Source: Candidatus Thorarchaeota archaeon MP11T_1 (lineage in GTDB: Archaea; Asgardarchaeota; Thorarchaeia; Thorarchaeales; Thorarchaeaceae). Taken from it: 64,000 nucleotides of DNA. The DNA is taken from positions 19,383 through 83,382 of the forward strand of contig PJET01000004.1 of NCBI GenBank assembly GCA_002825515.1, written 5' to 3'. The position numbers were made by a program, and so were the translations under genes. Positions 24,585 to 32,755 of this stretch are shown here, piece after piece; the stretch's first letter is position 1; every line of letters begins with the position of its first letter. The notes beneath the pieces are model-generated. The model saw nothing but the letters and a program-made list of their open reading frames with translations. It had not been told where the DNA came from and ran no database searches.

Positions 24585-25523
24585 ATGAAGATTACCCTAA
24601 CCCGATTAGTTTACGCTGTAACCATTATCATAGCAGTTGCACTGTATACAATCACTCTTTTTTCACTAGACTATACATTCATTGGAGATGGATTTAGTCC
24701 ATTCAAAACATGGAGTCCAATACAGACTGCTTACTTTGCCATTGTGGGATTCGTTTTCCTATCGATATTGATTCTATATGATATCCGAGATCAGAAGACA
24801 AATCTTCAAGGATTGATTCACACAATTCCAATTATCGGGATCTCGTTTCTCGTTCTTTTCTCGATGGACTCTCGTCAAATCCTTCATTACTTGCCATATC
24901 TCCAAGTCTTTCTCTTCGATGACTTTGGCAGCCTGTTTCTCTTCGGAGGTCTTCTTGCTGTATATCTTACATACATGATATCGGTCAATTCTCACAGTAT
25001 TATGAGCACTAGGAGCGGCTTTCTCAAATTCGGGATTCGCTCGATTCTAGTTGTATTCTACGGCTCGATTCTATTGGGCACAGCAATCTATTTTGGAATT
25101 TCTATCTGTCTGGCACTTGGTCTGGAAGTCTTTCCATTCTATGGTGAAGGAACTATTGGTTCTGTATTAGTTGTATCTGTTCTGCTAGGTATTTACACAG
25201 CAGCAAGGACTCTCAGTTACTTAGAAGTCAATGATTTGCCCTCTTTAAAGTCGATTCAACCCAGTCAGGCTCTAAGAGCCATTTTCGAGTTTGTTGCTAT
25301 CTACCTTTGTACTGGGGCTGCCTTCTCATTAGTAGGGGGTTTAGTTACCGACGGGGTTCCAGTACCAGAGATAATTCCCTTTTCTCTAGTAGTTCTAGGG
25401 ATCTATTCTGTCATCCCATTCAGTGTCTTACTCACATATCGTAAGGTCTTTCCAACTAAAGAAAAACTGGAGCCGCCAGGAATAGAGGCTGGTGTGTGGA
25501 AATCTGGAATTGGTACCAGTTGA
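24585..25523 (+). CDS. Polytopic membrane protein of unknown function
   Basis: A 312-residue integral membrane protein with about seven to eight hydrophobic helices: residues 8-30, 46-64, 80-94, 112-130, 150-178, 188-204, 235-255 and 266-285. Loops are short and no catalytic motif is visible. The cytosolic tail is short and basic. I do not recognise the family. It is divergent from the M1 peptidase and convergent with the radical SAM gene. Confidence 0.7.
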   Translation: MKITLTRLVYAVTIIIAVALYTITLFSLDYTFIGDGFSPFKTWSPIQTAYFAIVGFVFLSILILYDIRDQKTNLQGLIHTIPIIGISFLVLFSMDSRQILHYLPYLQVFLFDDFGSLFLFGGLLAVYLTYMISVNSHSIMSTRSGFLKFGIRSILVVFYGSILLGTAIYFGISICLALGLEVFPFYGEGTIGSVLVVSVLLGIYTAARTLSYLEVNDLPSLKSIQPSQALRAIFEFVAIYLCTGAAFSLVGGLVTDGVPVPEIIPFSLVVLGIYSVIPFSVLLTYRKVFPTKEKLEPPGIEAGVWKSGIGTS

Positions 25524-25591
25524 AAAATGTCCTAAGGCGATGCTGAGCACAAGCTAGAGGGCTGTATAGAACAACACTAAGATGGCAGACG

Positions 25592-26497
25592 CTAGGAACA
25601 TCCAGGCACGCTATACATCTGGTCTGGTGTCAGAATGTCAGGGAACCGGTCTCGAAGAGTTAGACGCATCTCATAGCACAGATGGCACGCATCAACATAT
25701 CTTTCTTCATGAGCCAGGTCATACCTTTTGACCAATTCAACAGGTCCCCCTTTGGCCAGTGGTCCAATAATAGGATTCTTGTCAGGATTAAATTGCTGGC
25801 AAATCTCAGTCAGAGGAGAGTCATAGATACAGCCCAATGATATTCCCTGGCACAAATGCAGATTACCAAGATGATCTACGTGAAACCGCTTTGGATTCTC
25901 GAGGTCTTCATAGGGGCATTCAGTAAATTTCACCCATGGATGCCAAGAGGCTCTCTCGATAAGTTCCACTGCAGCCCTCCCACGATACATGACTGGCGAC
26001 TCGCCCTGCTTGAGTTGTCCAATTGCCCTCTCATTGTCTGATATTTCTGGCTGGGAAATACTGATGGTGCCAACAGGGACGTCAAGCTTTTCTGCTGCAG
26101 CCAGAGCGTTTTGGACCTCCTTGTTGACTTCTTCATCATAATGATATAGGTCGCCACTGATAGATAGGTCTTGAATAAGACCTGCAAGCGGTGCCAACCA
26201 TTCTAGCGCGTCTTCTTCTGTGGTTGCCCAATAGCTGTTCGAAACGATTCCAACTCGGAATCCCATGTCAGCTGCCTCTCGAACTCCTCTCAGCATGATC
26301 GGGTAGTATAGAAATGGCTCTCCACCCTCGAAATATATGCTCTCAACAGAATCGGTGGCTTTTGCTTCTTTCAGAATGTGCCTGACTTGCTGAAGAGTCA
26401 TCGTACCACTCTGCCAAGGACTACCCCAGACAAAACAGTGGTCGCACTCGAAATTGCACTGATAAGTCAGTAGAAGATGAAGGCCTGTTAGTTTCAT
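25592..26497 (-). CDS. Radical SAM protein with SPASM-like C-terminal cysteines
   Basis: A 301-residue radical SAM enzyme. The cluster motif is CNFECDHC (residues 14-21, CX3CX2C), and YFEGGEPFLYYP is the AdoMet-binding GGE motif. Further cysteines in FTECPYE, LHLCQGISLGC and the final DACHLCYEMR could bind auxiliary iron-sulfur clusters, as in SPASM/twitch enzymes that modify peptides. No obvious precursor peptide gene is seen in the next few hundred bases. The substrate is unknown. Confidence 0.82.
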   Translation of the reverse strand: MKLTGLHLLLTYQCNFECDHCFVWGSPWQSGTMTLQQVRHILKEAKATDSVESIYFEGGEPFLYYPIMLRGVREAADMGFRVGIVSNSYWATTEEDALEWLAPLAGLIQDLSISGDLYHYDEEVNKEVQNALAAAEKLDVPVGTISISQPEISDNERAIGQLKQGESPVMYRGRAAVELIERASWHPWVKFTECPYEDLENPKRFHVDHLGNLHLCQGISLGCIYDSPLTEICQQFNPDKNPIIGPLAKGGPVELVKRYDLAHEERYVDACHLCYEMRLTLRDRFPDILTPDQMYSVPGCS

Positions 26498-26847
26498 ACT
26501 GTTCTTTCTCCTTAATAGAAACTTGAATCAATACTCAATAGTAACTATCGTTCTTAAAGAAGCGTTCTCAGTATTCAAATTGCTTCTCGAAAGCGTTCTA
26601 GTGCCCTTGGAAAAACCTCTATCTGATGTGGAATTGAGGCTTTTGCTGATAAGTATGATATACTGGTAAATGCAACTATCATGAGTGCCCTGAAATAATA
26701 TTGAAAGAAATGGCGCCGCCGAAACAAATTTGATGCTGTAGTCAAAAGAATATGAACGAAGTCAGTAGTTCCATGTTAAGTGCAACCCAAAATTATATTA
26801 ACAATTGTTAAAATATTAGCAAGAAGAATTTCTTTTGTGGTGAAACA
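26498..26847. other. Intergenic region with displaced tRNA-Asn 3' end
   Basis: This 350-base gap separates divergent genes. Its left part has GTTCTTA, GTTCTCA and GTTCTAG-like hexamers near 26550-26605. A 19-base copy of the 3' end of tRNA-Asn lies at 26703-26721, and AT-rich TATA candidates are found near 26793 and 26810 in front of the PRC-barrel gene. No coding frame was found. Confidence 0.6.
26703..26721 (-). repeat. Displaced copy of tRNA-Asn 3' end (copy 3)
   Basis: Read on the minus strand this is CGGCGGCGCCATTTCTTTC. It equals the 3' acceptor strand, discriminator and CCA of the tRNA-Asn at 28347-28422 plus eight flanking bases, with 18 of 19 positions identical. It lies 1.6 kb downstream of that tRNA in the same orientation. 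Confidence 0.75.
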
Positions 26848-27516
26848 ATGAAGTTGTCCAAACCAATATGCTGTCAAGAAATCAAAAAAATGGACGTCAT
26901 GGACGCCTCAGGTAAAAAGATCGGAAAAATCTCTAATCTGACATTTACATTTGATGGCTCACTCAAACTCAAACACTTCATTCTAAGTGGATCAAGAATG
27001 GAGGAGTTTCTTGAAGCCATCAATCTCAAACCCGATGCAGACCCTGTGTTTGAATCTACTGTAATCAAGAAAATAGATACTCACATTCATCTTGACACTT
27101 CTGTGAATGGTCTAAAGAATTTTCATGATACAATCTCCGATGACGAGATAAAGTTCTCAGACCTACAGAAACTGGAGATCTTTGATAAAGATGGTGTCAA
27201 AGTGGGACGCGCAATCAATGTGGATTTTGATTTAGACGGTCGTACAGCCTTGATAGCTGGTGGGGGTCTACTAGAAGAGAAGCTTGAATCTTTTGGTTTG
27301 AAGGAAGACGTGGACATCATAGTACCTTTCCAAGTCATCGTTTCAATAGATGAATCAATCAGACTCTCAGTTTCAAAAAATGAATTAGATACAAGTCTAG
27401 ATGGGATGCTGAGAGAAAGAGCAATTGAGATCAAGAACCAAAGAGAGGCTGCTGCAGCTCACAGTCATGGTAAAAAGGCACGAGTACCTCTCCACTGGCG
27501 CTATGGGCCCGCATAA
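26848..27516 (+). CDS. Tandem PRC-barrel-like protein
   Basis: A 222-residue soluble protein with two similar halves. Each has a K-I-x-x-F/D-x-D-G-x-K/V-x-G-x-I/A-x-N strand pattern: MDVMDASGKKIGKISNL near residue 15 and LEIFDKDGVKVGRAINV near 112. This is the layout of PRC-barrel repeats, found in archaeal RNA-processing and CdvA-type proteins. The last 35 residues are a basic helix and tail. The start is ATG with GGTGA five bases upstream. It lies alone between two displaced copies of the tRNA-Asn 3' end, suggesting it was brought in as a cassette. Confidence 0.75.
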   Translation: MKLSKPICCQEIKKMDVMDASGKKIGKISNLTFTFDGSLKLKHFILSGSRMEEFLEAINLKPDADPVFESTVIKKIDTHIHLDTSVNGLKNFHDTISDDEIKFSDLQKLEIFDKDGVKVGRAINVDFDLDGRTALIAGGGLLEEKLESFGLKEDVDIIVPFQVIVSIDESIRLSVSKNELDTSLDGMLRERAIEIKNQREAAAAHSHGKKARVPLHWRYGPA

Positions 27517-27609
27517 GAGCTTGCAACTTTCGGATTTCCGAATACAAGTCAATGATGTTTCAGAAAGAGACCAATGTGGCGATGTCTGCACGCATTGAAG
27601 AATAGAAAA

Positions 27610-27630
27610 GAAAGAAGAAATGGTGCCGCC
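27610..27630 (-). repeat. Displaced copy of tRNA-Asn 3' end (copy 2)
   Basis: On the minus strand it reads GGCGGC-A-CCA-TTTC-TTC-TTTC: six bases of the acceptor 3' strand, an A discriminator, CCA and the pyrimidine flank of tRNA-Asn, with a three-base insertion in the flank. It begins four bases after the stop of the 27635-28264 gene. Same orientation as the tRNA. Confidence 0.7.
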
Positions 27631-27634
27631 AATA

Positions 27635-28264
27635 TTATGGACTAACTCTCCCAAGTGTATCTTCAATATATTGCAGTCTCTTCATGTATTCCTTGTTCCT
27701 CTCTAGATTGGGAATCGAAACAAGTCTTTGCAACGCAGAAATAAACATCGGATTCTCTCGAGCCTCAATCAGATCAATATGACGCCTTGTCGATATCATC
27801 CTCTTTCGTTTCCTATAGTAGATAGCTGCAAGAATGAAAGTGATAAGGTCTAGGGCAAGCATAGGACCTACTGCTCTAATGACATCCAGACTTGAAAAAT
27901 AGATTATTACCCCTATTGAGTTGATTATTGCCACGGGTATTAATACGAGTGAAGCCATGGGGTACCAAACGGTGCTCTCTGAACTCTCTATGTACTTCAT
28001 CTCAGCATTAACAAAAGAGAGAAACTCGGAGTCACTCAAAGCTTCAACAATCTCAGGTTCCATGATGATCAAGTTGTCCTCGTCTTCATCTTGAACGAAG
28101 TATGGGTCGAGTTTCCAATCTTTTCCCCAGTGTTGCCTCTTCAGTCTGTACTCACTAAACTCAGGATTTTCCCTTAGCGTTCTCTCAAGCTCTTTACACT
28201 TCTTATCAATGAAGTATTCATCATAGGCCAAAACAGAGAATTCCTCCTCCTCCTCCTCATTCAT
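27635..28264 (-). CDS. Membrane protein with acidic N-terminus
   Basis: A 209-residue protein starting with a run of six glutamates. A soluble N-terminal part (to about residue 98) precedes two membrane helices at about 100-125 and 130-148, followed by a basic YRKRKRM stop and a cytosolic helical tail with LERNKEYMKRLQYI. I do not recognise the family. It lies between the tRNA-Asn gene and the first displaced copy of its 3' end, on the same strand as the tRNA. Confidence 0.7.
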   Translation of the reverse strand: MNEEEEEEFSVLAYDEYFIDKKCKELERTLRENPEFSEYRLKRQHWGKDWKLDPYFVQDEDEDNLIIMEPEIVEALSDSEFLSFVNAEMKYIESSESTVWYPMASLVLIPVAIINSIGVIIYFSSLDVIRAVGPMLALDLITFILAAIYYRKRKRMISTRRHIDLIEARENPMFISALQRLVSIPNLERNKEYMKRLQYIEDTLGRVSP

Positions 28265-28346
28265 AATCTTTCACACCTACACTACATTAGTAAGAGTGAC
28301 CTGAAACCAGATGAGGGTTTCTGAAGAACTGATAGATAGAAAGGAA

Positions 28347-28422
28347 TGGCGCCGCCGGGAGGGCTCGAACCTCCGACCAACAACTTAACAGGCTGTCGCT
28401 CTACCGACTGAGCCACGGCGGC
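28347..28422 (-). tRNA. tRNA-Asn (GTT), CCA encoded
   Basis: On the minus strand GCCGCCG pairs with CGGCGGC to form the acceptor stem. The D arm is GCTCAGTCGGTAGAGC. The anticodon arm is ACAGC-CTGTTAA-GTTGT with anticodon GTT, and the T arm is GGAGG-TTCGAGC-CCTCC. Discriminator G is followed by an encoded CCA (28347-28349). There is no intron. A TATA-like TTAATATT lies about 35 bases upstream of the 5' end. Two displaced copies of its 3' end lie downstream. Confidence 0.96.
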
Positions 28423-28539
28423 ATACTCTCGGGGTCACGCTCCAGAATCGAATATTAACATTGCTATTGGTCAGTCAGAAACTGCTCTTTCAATCAGTAA
28501 ATATACTCTAATCATCGTTTTCTATACGGAGTTCTTTCT

Positions 28540-29526
28540 ATGAGAAAAATCTGGAAACCTGAATTACCTCAAGTCAAGTTTGGCAAAGCTCATCATTTTG
28601 AAGGCTGGTACTTCAAGATGGTTGATGCCTCAGAGCAGAATGCGCTTGCTGTGATACCAGGAGTGTCTTTTGGAGCTAACAGGAATGGGAGTCATTCATT
28701 TGTGCAGGTTCTTGATGGATGCAATTCCAAATCGTACTACTTCAGATTTTCCATAGATGATTTTTCTAGTTCTTCACAGGTTTTTGACATATCAATAGAC
28801 AAGAACAGATTTACGCTCAGTGGACTCAGTCTTAACCTCGAAGGCGAAGAAGGTTCAATCCAAGCAGAGCTTAGTTTTGGAAAGACTATTCCTTGGCCAG
28901 TCAGAAGACTAAGTCCTGGGGCAATGGGACCTTTCCGGTTTGTACCTCGTCTTCAGTGTCTACATGGAATCTTAGGATTTGACCATGAGATTCACGGCAA
29001 ATTGGAAATAGACGGAAGAAGCATTGATTTTTCAAATGGCCGTGGGTATATCGAAAAAGACTGGGGACGAGAATTTCCTAGTGCTTGGATCTGGATGCAA
29101 TCAAACCACTTTGATGAGAAAGGAGTGTCTTTCACATCCTCAATTGCAAGTATTCCCTTTGGAAGGGGTACTTTTACCGGTCTCTTAGCCGGACTTCTTC
29201 ATGATGGGAAGATATACCGTTTCACAACCTATACTCGTGCTAAACTCTCAACACCTGAAGTATCAGATGATCGAGTAGTCTTTACAATTCAGAGTAAGCA
29301 ACACCTGTTGGAAGTGGATGCGAAACGCGCTCAAGGAGCTTTATTGCGGTCTCCAGTTGAAGGGCTTATGACAGGGAGAATAACAGAGAGTCTTGATAGT
29401 TCTATCCATCTAAGGTTCTACGAGAAAAAGAAAGCATCAAAAGAACTTCTCTTTGACGGAGTGGGTCGAAATGCTGGACTCGAAGTAGTTGGAAATCTTG
29501 ATGAGCTTGGTGCAATCGAAGTATAA
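28540..29526 (+). CDS. Tocopherol-cyclase-like protein
   Basis: A 328-residue protein of the tocopherol cyclase superfamily. Characteristic blocks are HHFEGWYFKMVD at the start, a central FDHEIHGKLEIDGRSIDFSNGRGYIEKDWG, and FPSAWIWMQSNHF. Plant members close the chromanol ring of tocopherols; archaeal and bacterial members have unknown lipid-like substrates. A quinone or isoprenoid substrate is a guess. It is divergent from tRNA-Asn. Confidence 0.82.
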   Translation: MRKIWKPELPQVKFGKAHHFEGWYFKMVDASEQNALAVIPGVSFGANRNGSHSFVQVLDGCNSKSYYFRFSIDDFSSSSQVFDISIDKNRFTLSGLSLNLEGEEGSIQAELSFGKTIPWPVRRLSPGAMGPFRFVPRLQCLHGILGFDHEIHGKLEIDGRSIDFSNGRGYIEKDWGREFPSAWIWMQSNHFDEKGVSFTSSIASIPFGRGTFTGLLAGLLHDGKIYRFTTYTRAKLSTPEVSDDRVVFTIQSKQHLLEVDAKRAQGALLRSPVEGLMTGRITESLDSSIHLRFYEKKKASKELLFDGVGRNAGLEVVGNLDELGAIEV

Positions 29527-29572
29527 TATTATGAACCCAATTCATACATACATATTGGCAGGATGTGATGAA

Positions 29573-29680
29573 ATGAGTAAGATCAATGTTGGTTCTCGAG
29601 TGACTCAGTATCCTATACCTGTCACTCTTGTGGGTATACTAGTTGAGGGAAGAGTAAACTACATACTGTCGCATAGATAA
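29573..29680 (+). pseudogene. Truncated flavin reductase-like gene
   Basis: ATG 29573, preceded by a GGATGTGATG ribosome-binding region, opens a 35-residue frame KINVGSRVTQYPIPVTLVG... that matches the N-terminus of flavin-reductase/FMN-split-barrel proteins. It reaches VNYILSHR and stops just where the family would continue with the FMN-binding strand. No continuation was seen in other frames before the ZIP gene. It is best read as a remnant of a roughly 180-residue gene. Confidence 0.5.
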
Positions 29681-29740
29681 ATCGATTCAACAACAATCCA
29701 GCTATGAGTAACACACCTATGTATCTTCCTTCCATAGAAT

Positions 29741-30532
29741 CTAACCTTCGAACAAGAACGTGAAGACATTGTCGAGTGTCATCATAATGACAAAGCCCAC
29801 TATTATTCCCCACGTCGCCACACGCGCATTTCCCCCAGAATGACTCTCTGGTATCATCTCATCTCCGACCACGAAGATCATAGCGCCGGCTGCAAAAGCT
29901 AGACCATATGGTAGTAGAAATGCAGCAAATGAAACAATAGATACACCAAGAAGACCTCCAATAGGCTCTACAAGTCCAGTTGCTAATGCCAACAACACAG
30001 CTTTTCCTCTTGGATATCCTTCTCTCATCAGCGGAGCTGCTACCGCAAGTCCCTCTGGCATGTTCTGCAGTCCAATTGCCACTGCAACTGAAACTCCAGT
30101 CAATGGATCGGCCACTCCAAACGAAACACCGACAGCTAACCCCTCAGGGAAATTATGGATAGTGATCGCGAGGATGAGAAGCCAGACCCTTGCCATAGTT
30201 GAAGATGGCCCCTCCTCTCCCTTCTTGAAGTGAGCGTGGGGAACATACTTGTCAGCTAAATGTACGAATATTCCTCCTAGCCCAAATCCAAGTGCAACAA
30301 CAGTCAATACATCAGTCCAGTCATTCACTAATGGGTCATCTAAGGCAGGAACTAGAAGACTGAAAGATGATGCAGCTAGCATGACACCTGCAGCAAATCC
30401 AAGCATGATGTCTAGGGTCCTGCGACTAAAGTTGGGCTTGAGAAAGATTGGTAGTGCTCCTACTCCTGTTGCCACACCAGCTAATAGGCTTGCGACCAAA
30501 CCAAGAACAACAGTGTCACCAAAGAGCTGCAT
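29741..30532 (-). CDS. ZIP-family divalent metal transporter
   Basis: Imports zinc or other divalent metals across the membrane. The 263-residue protein has eight predicted helices. The metal-site motifs are ITIHNFPEGLAVGVSFG in helix IV and GLQNMPEGLAVAAPL in helix V, as in ZupT/GufA-type ZIPs. A short His/acid loop (YVPHAHFKKGEEG) lies between helices III and IV. The gene is divergent from the PPOX-like gene across a gap with a strong palindrome, which may be a metal-responsive operator. Confidence 0.92.
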   Translation of the reverse strand: MQLFGDTVVLGLVASLLAGVATGVGALPIFLKPNFSRRTLDIMLGFAAGVMLAASSFSLLVPALDDPLVNDWTDVLTVVALGFGLGGIFVHLADKYVPHAHFKKGEEGPSSTMARVWLLILAITIHNFPEGLAVGVSFGVADPLTGVSVAVAIGLQNMPEGLAVAAPLMREGYPRGKAVLLALATGLVEPIGGLLGVSIVSFAAFLLPYGLAFAAGAMIFVVGDEMIPESHSGGNARVATWGIIVGFVIMMTLDNVFTFLFEG

Positions 30533-30569
30533 AACGAATGCGTTTACCTATCTCTCACTTAAGGCAACC

Positions 30570-30605
30570 GTTCTTAATTGTGGTATGTAAGAACACGTGT
30601 TCTAA
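30570..30605. promoter_or_regulatory. Palindromic operator candidate between ZIP and PPOX-like genes
   Basis: AGAACACGTGTTCT at 30590-30603 is a perfect 14-base palindrome. It is embedded in TAAGAAC-ACGT-GTTCTAA. A further half-site GTTCTTA lies at 30570-30576, 11 bases to the left. A TATA-like ATTTATA follows at about 30610, some 30 bases before the PPOX-like ATG. The position suits a repressor controlling one or both genes. Confidence 0.5.
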
Positions 30606-30643
30606 GTATTATTTATAGCTCCAATGCAGACAGAAGATAAGAT

Positions 30644-31168
30644 ATGGAACCTATGACAGATTTCAAGACGGTTTTAACTGAGGTGAGTTGCATCATGTCT
30701 GAAAAACAAGAGAGATGGCGTAGGTCTCCTGAACTTCGTGAGGATGCATTTAGAGCGTGGCATAAGGCAAATGGAGAACTCAATCCCAGTTCTGTTGTTG
30801 CAACGGTCGATGAGAATGGATCTCCACATATTGCGCCTTTTGGTAGCATGCGGGCGGTTAATCCCCGGTTGATGCGTTTTATTGCTCATCGCTACCATGA
30901 CACTCTTGCAAATCTGAAACGTGACCCACGCGTGATGGTTGCTATGGTCTCTGCTCCTGATATTGCAGTGAGCATCAAAGGAAAAGCAAGAATTGTTGAG
31001 GAGCCATTCGCGATAGACGAAAACTATGCTCTTATTGAAATTGATATAGAAGAGGTGAAGAATGATATGCCTGTAAGGATTGGAATAGAAACAGGCATAG
31101 CAATCTCACCAAGTGGTCCATTTGTTGCTTGGTGGGAAGGGCTCTGGAAGAGGATGAGCAAGGAATAA
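30644..31168 (+). CDS. Pyridoxamine-5'-phosphate-oxidase-like FMN/F420-binding protein
   Basis: A 174-residue split-barrel flavoprotein. After a helical N-terminus come the strands SSVVATVDENGSPHIAPFGSMR, the MRFIAHRYHDTLANLKRDPRVMVAMV block and VSIKGKARIVEEPF, typical of the PPOX superfamily. Members reduce or oxidise small molecules with FMN or F420; the substrate is unknown. ATG at 30644 suits the upstream TATA, though internal ATGs at 30653 and 30695 are possible. Confidence 0.75.
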   Translation: MEPMTDFKTVLTEVSCIMSEKQERWRRSPELREDAFRAWHKANGELNPSSVVATVDENGSPHIAPFGSMRAVNPRLMRFIAHRYHDTLANLKRDPRVMVAMVSAPDIAVSIKGKARIVEEPFAIDENYALIEIDIEEVKNDMPVRIGIETGIAISPSGPFVAWWEGLWKRMSKE

Positions 31169-31190
31169 AGAACGGGCAATGCTATTTCAA

Positions 31191-31748
31191 TTAGAATTGA
31201 TCTGGTTTTGAAAGAATCTCCTCATAATTAACTGCTGGAACTGGCTCTCTTTTTCTTGATATATAGACTCCAATAATAAGAACAATCGGTACTATCAATA
31301 GAATCCCAATAAACAAAGGAGTCACAAGCGTGTTTCGACTAAACCAACCAACCTGTGTTTGCACACCCTCAGACTGATCTAAATAATAAACCTCTGCTTG
31401 CAAGATAATGGGGCTTAGCAATTGAACATTCGAAAAGACAACATACCATTCTGAATCGTATGGAATTGTAAAATTGAAGATTTGGCCTGTGGTTTCACTA
31501 TCATGTTCATAGAGAAATGCGCTCTGTTTTCTGTCCCATCTGGTGTAGTTTTCCGCATCACAGATGAAAAACTCGATATCATAATTGGCTGAGAACGATC
31601 CCTCTATTCTCCACCCAGCATCTGCATTTCCGTAAACAACATACAATTCACCAACGCCCAGATCTCTGTCTATGTCAAATGCTTGAGCAATCAATGGCAG
31701 TAGTAACAAAATCAGGAGTGATAGACTAATTATTGAACTCTTACGCAT
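31191..31748 (-). CDS. Secreted, C-terminally anchored protein (GOLD-like layout)
   Basis: A 185-residue protein with a signal peptide (SIISLSLLILLLLPLIAQA), a single beta-rich outer domain and a C-terminal membrane helix (TPLFIGILLIVPIVLIIGVYI) with a short RKRE tail. The ectodomain order, including FNFTIPYDSEWYVVFSN, recalls p24/GOLD-like or jelly-roll modules, but no firm family can be assigned. GGGGT upstream of ATG 31748 supports the start. Confidence 0.65.
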   Translation of the reverse strand: MRKSSIISLSLLILLLLPLIAQAFDIDRDLGVGELYVVYGNADAGWRIEGSFSANYDIEFFICDAENYTRWDRKQSAFLYEHDSETTGQIFNFTIPYDSEWYVVFSNVQLLSPIILQAEVYYLDQSEGVQTQVGWFSRNTLVTPLFIGILLIVPIVLIIGVYISRKREPVPAVNYEEILSKPDQF

Positions 31749-31876
31749 TTTTACCCCTAACAAAGAATACTCCTTTTTCGAATATCTGATTTGTGTCTTG
31801 TTTGTTAATATTGTAGAGCGCATTACAAATTTTAATTCTCAAAATTCACAAGAGCCTGATTTTGTGACTCAATACG

Positions 31877-31899
31877 GAATGATGAGCCCCGCCCGATTT
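31877..31899 (-). repeat. Degenerate displaced copy of the tRNA-Met/Ile2 3' end
   Basis: Compared without gaps to 32731-32753, which includes the 3' end of the tRNA-Met/Ile2 gene, 18 of 23 positions match. The matched part covers the T-stem 3' strand, acceptor 3' strand, discriminator and a CCA changed to TCA. The two copies are 854 bases apart in the same orientation and enclose one gene. The match is short and worn, so it is less certain than the tRNA-Asn and tRNA-Glu copies. Confidence 0.45.
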
Positions 31900-31960
31900 A
31901 GATAAAGAATTGTATATCCATAATCTTTATTGCAAAAACCTCCTGATTCACACGGTCCGA

Positions 31961-32755
31961 ATGTCTGATGATATATCCCCAAAAGATGTGAGTGAATCTG
32001 AGCGAATTCTTCAAAGAGCTACGGAGAATGATATTATTCTTCGTTTAGCTGGTGGTTTAGCCATTCGGGAACATTGTAAGGAGATTGTTTTTTGCGAGCG
32101 AAAATATGCCGATATTGATTTTGTTGGGCTTTCACACCAATCTCATCAAATTATTAAAACATTCGAAGAACTCGGATACATCGAAAAACGAAGCATGACA
32201 ATCGCCACAAGTGGTACAAGATTGTTATTTGAAAAACCTGGTTCTGCTGATCATGTCGATGTATTTCTAGATAAAATCAACATTGAACATATGATAGACC
32301 TCAGAAATCGACTCGCAAATGAAGAGCGGACTGTGTCGGTGAGCGATCTACTCTTGATCAAGCTTGCTATCTCCCGACTTAACGAAAAGGATTTCCGTGA
32401 TATGTTCACTCTTCTCAAAGATCTGAAGGTAGGTTATGATGACACAGCTGGGACAATCAATGCTGATTATATTGCTAAACTCTGCTCCAGCAGTTGGGGG
32501 CTCCATAAGGACATTCTGATGAACATTGAGAGATGCTTAGATTTTGTTAATAACTACGATTTTCAGCCAGATGAAAGAGCCAGAATTATCGACATATTGG
32601 AAATACTGAAAGCCAGAATTTTGACCCATCATAAAACAACCCATTGGAAACTTCGTGCCTTGTTTGGAACCAGTATACCTTGGCGAAGAGAAATCGAGTT
32701 AGAAGGTGTAAAAGCGGTTTCTGTGGAAAAGGATGGTGGGCCCGGCGCGATTTGA
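31961..32755 (+). CDS. Nucleotidyltransferase-fold protein, AbiEii-like
   Basis: A 264-residue soluble protein. IILRLAGGLAIREHC, followed by ERKYADIDFVGL, gives the G-G-x(n)-D-x-D pattern of nucleotidyltransferases close to the AbiEii/COG4849 type. SVSDLLLIKLAISRLNEKDFRDM matches the helical part where these proteins read K-x-x-x-x-R-xxKD-x-D. AbiEii acts as a toxin in some bacteria, but no antitoxin gene is adjacent. The last seven codons and the TGA stop lie inside the antisense of the downstream tRNA. ATG 31961 is chosen; the TATA-like TGTATATCC at about 31911 suits it. Confidence 0.7.
   Translation: MSDDISPKDVSESERILQRATENDIILRLAGGLAIREHCKEIVFCERKYADIDFVGLSHQSHQIIKTFEELGYIEKRSMTIATSGTRLLFEKPGSADHVDVFLDKINIEHMIDLRNRLANEERTVSVSDLLLIKLAISRLNEKDFRDMFTLLKDLKVGYDDTAGTINADYIAKLCSSSWGLHKDILMNIERCLDFVNNYDFQPDERARIIDILEILKARILTHHKTTHWKLRALFGTSIPWRREIELEGVKAVSVEKDGGPGAI

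Noticed and set aside
28243..28260. Trinucleotide run CTC near 28.25 kb as a microsatellite
   Set aside because: It encodes the six-glutamate N-terminus of the membrane protein and is explained by that.
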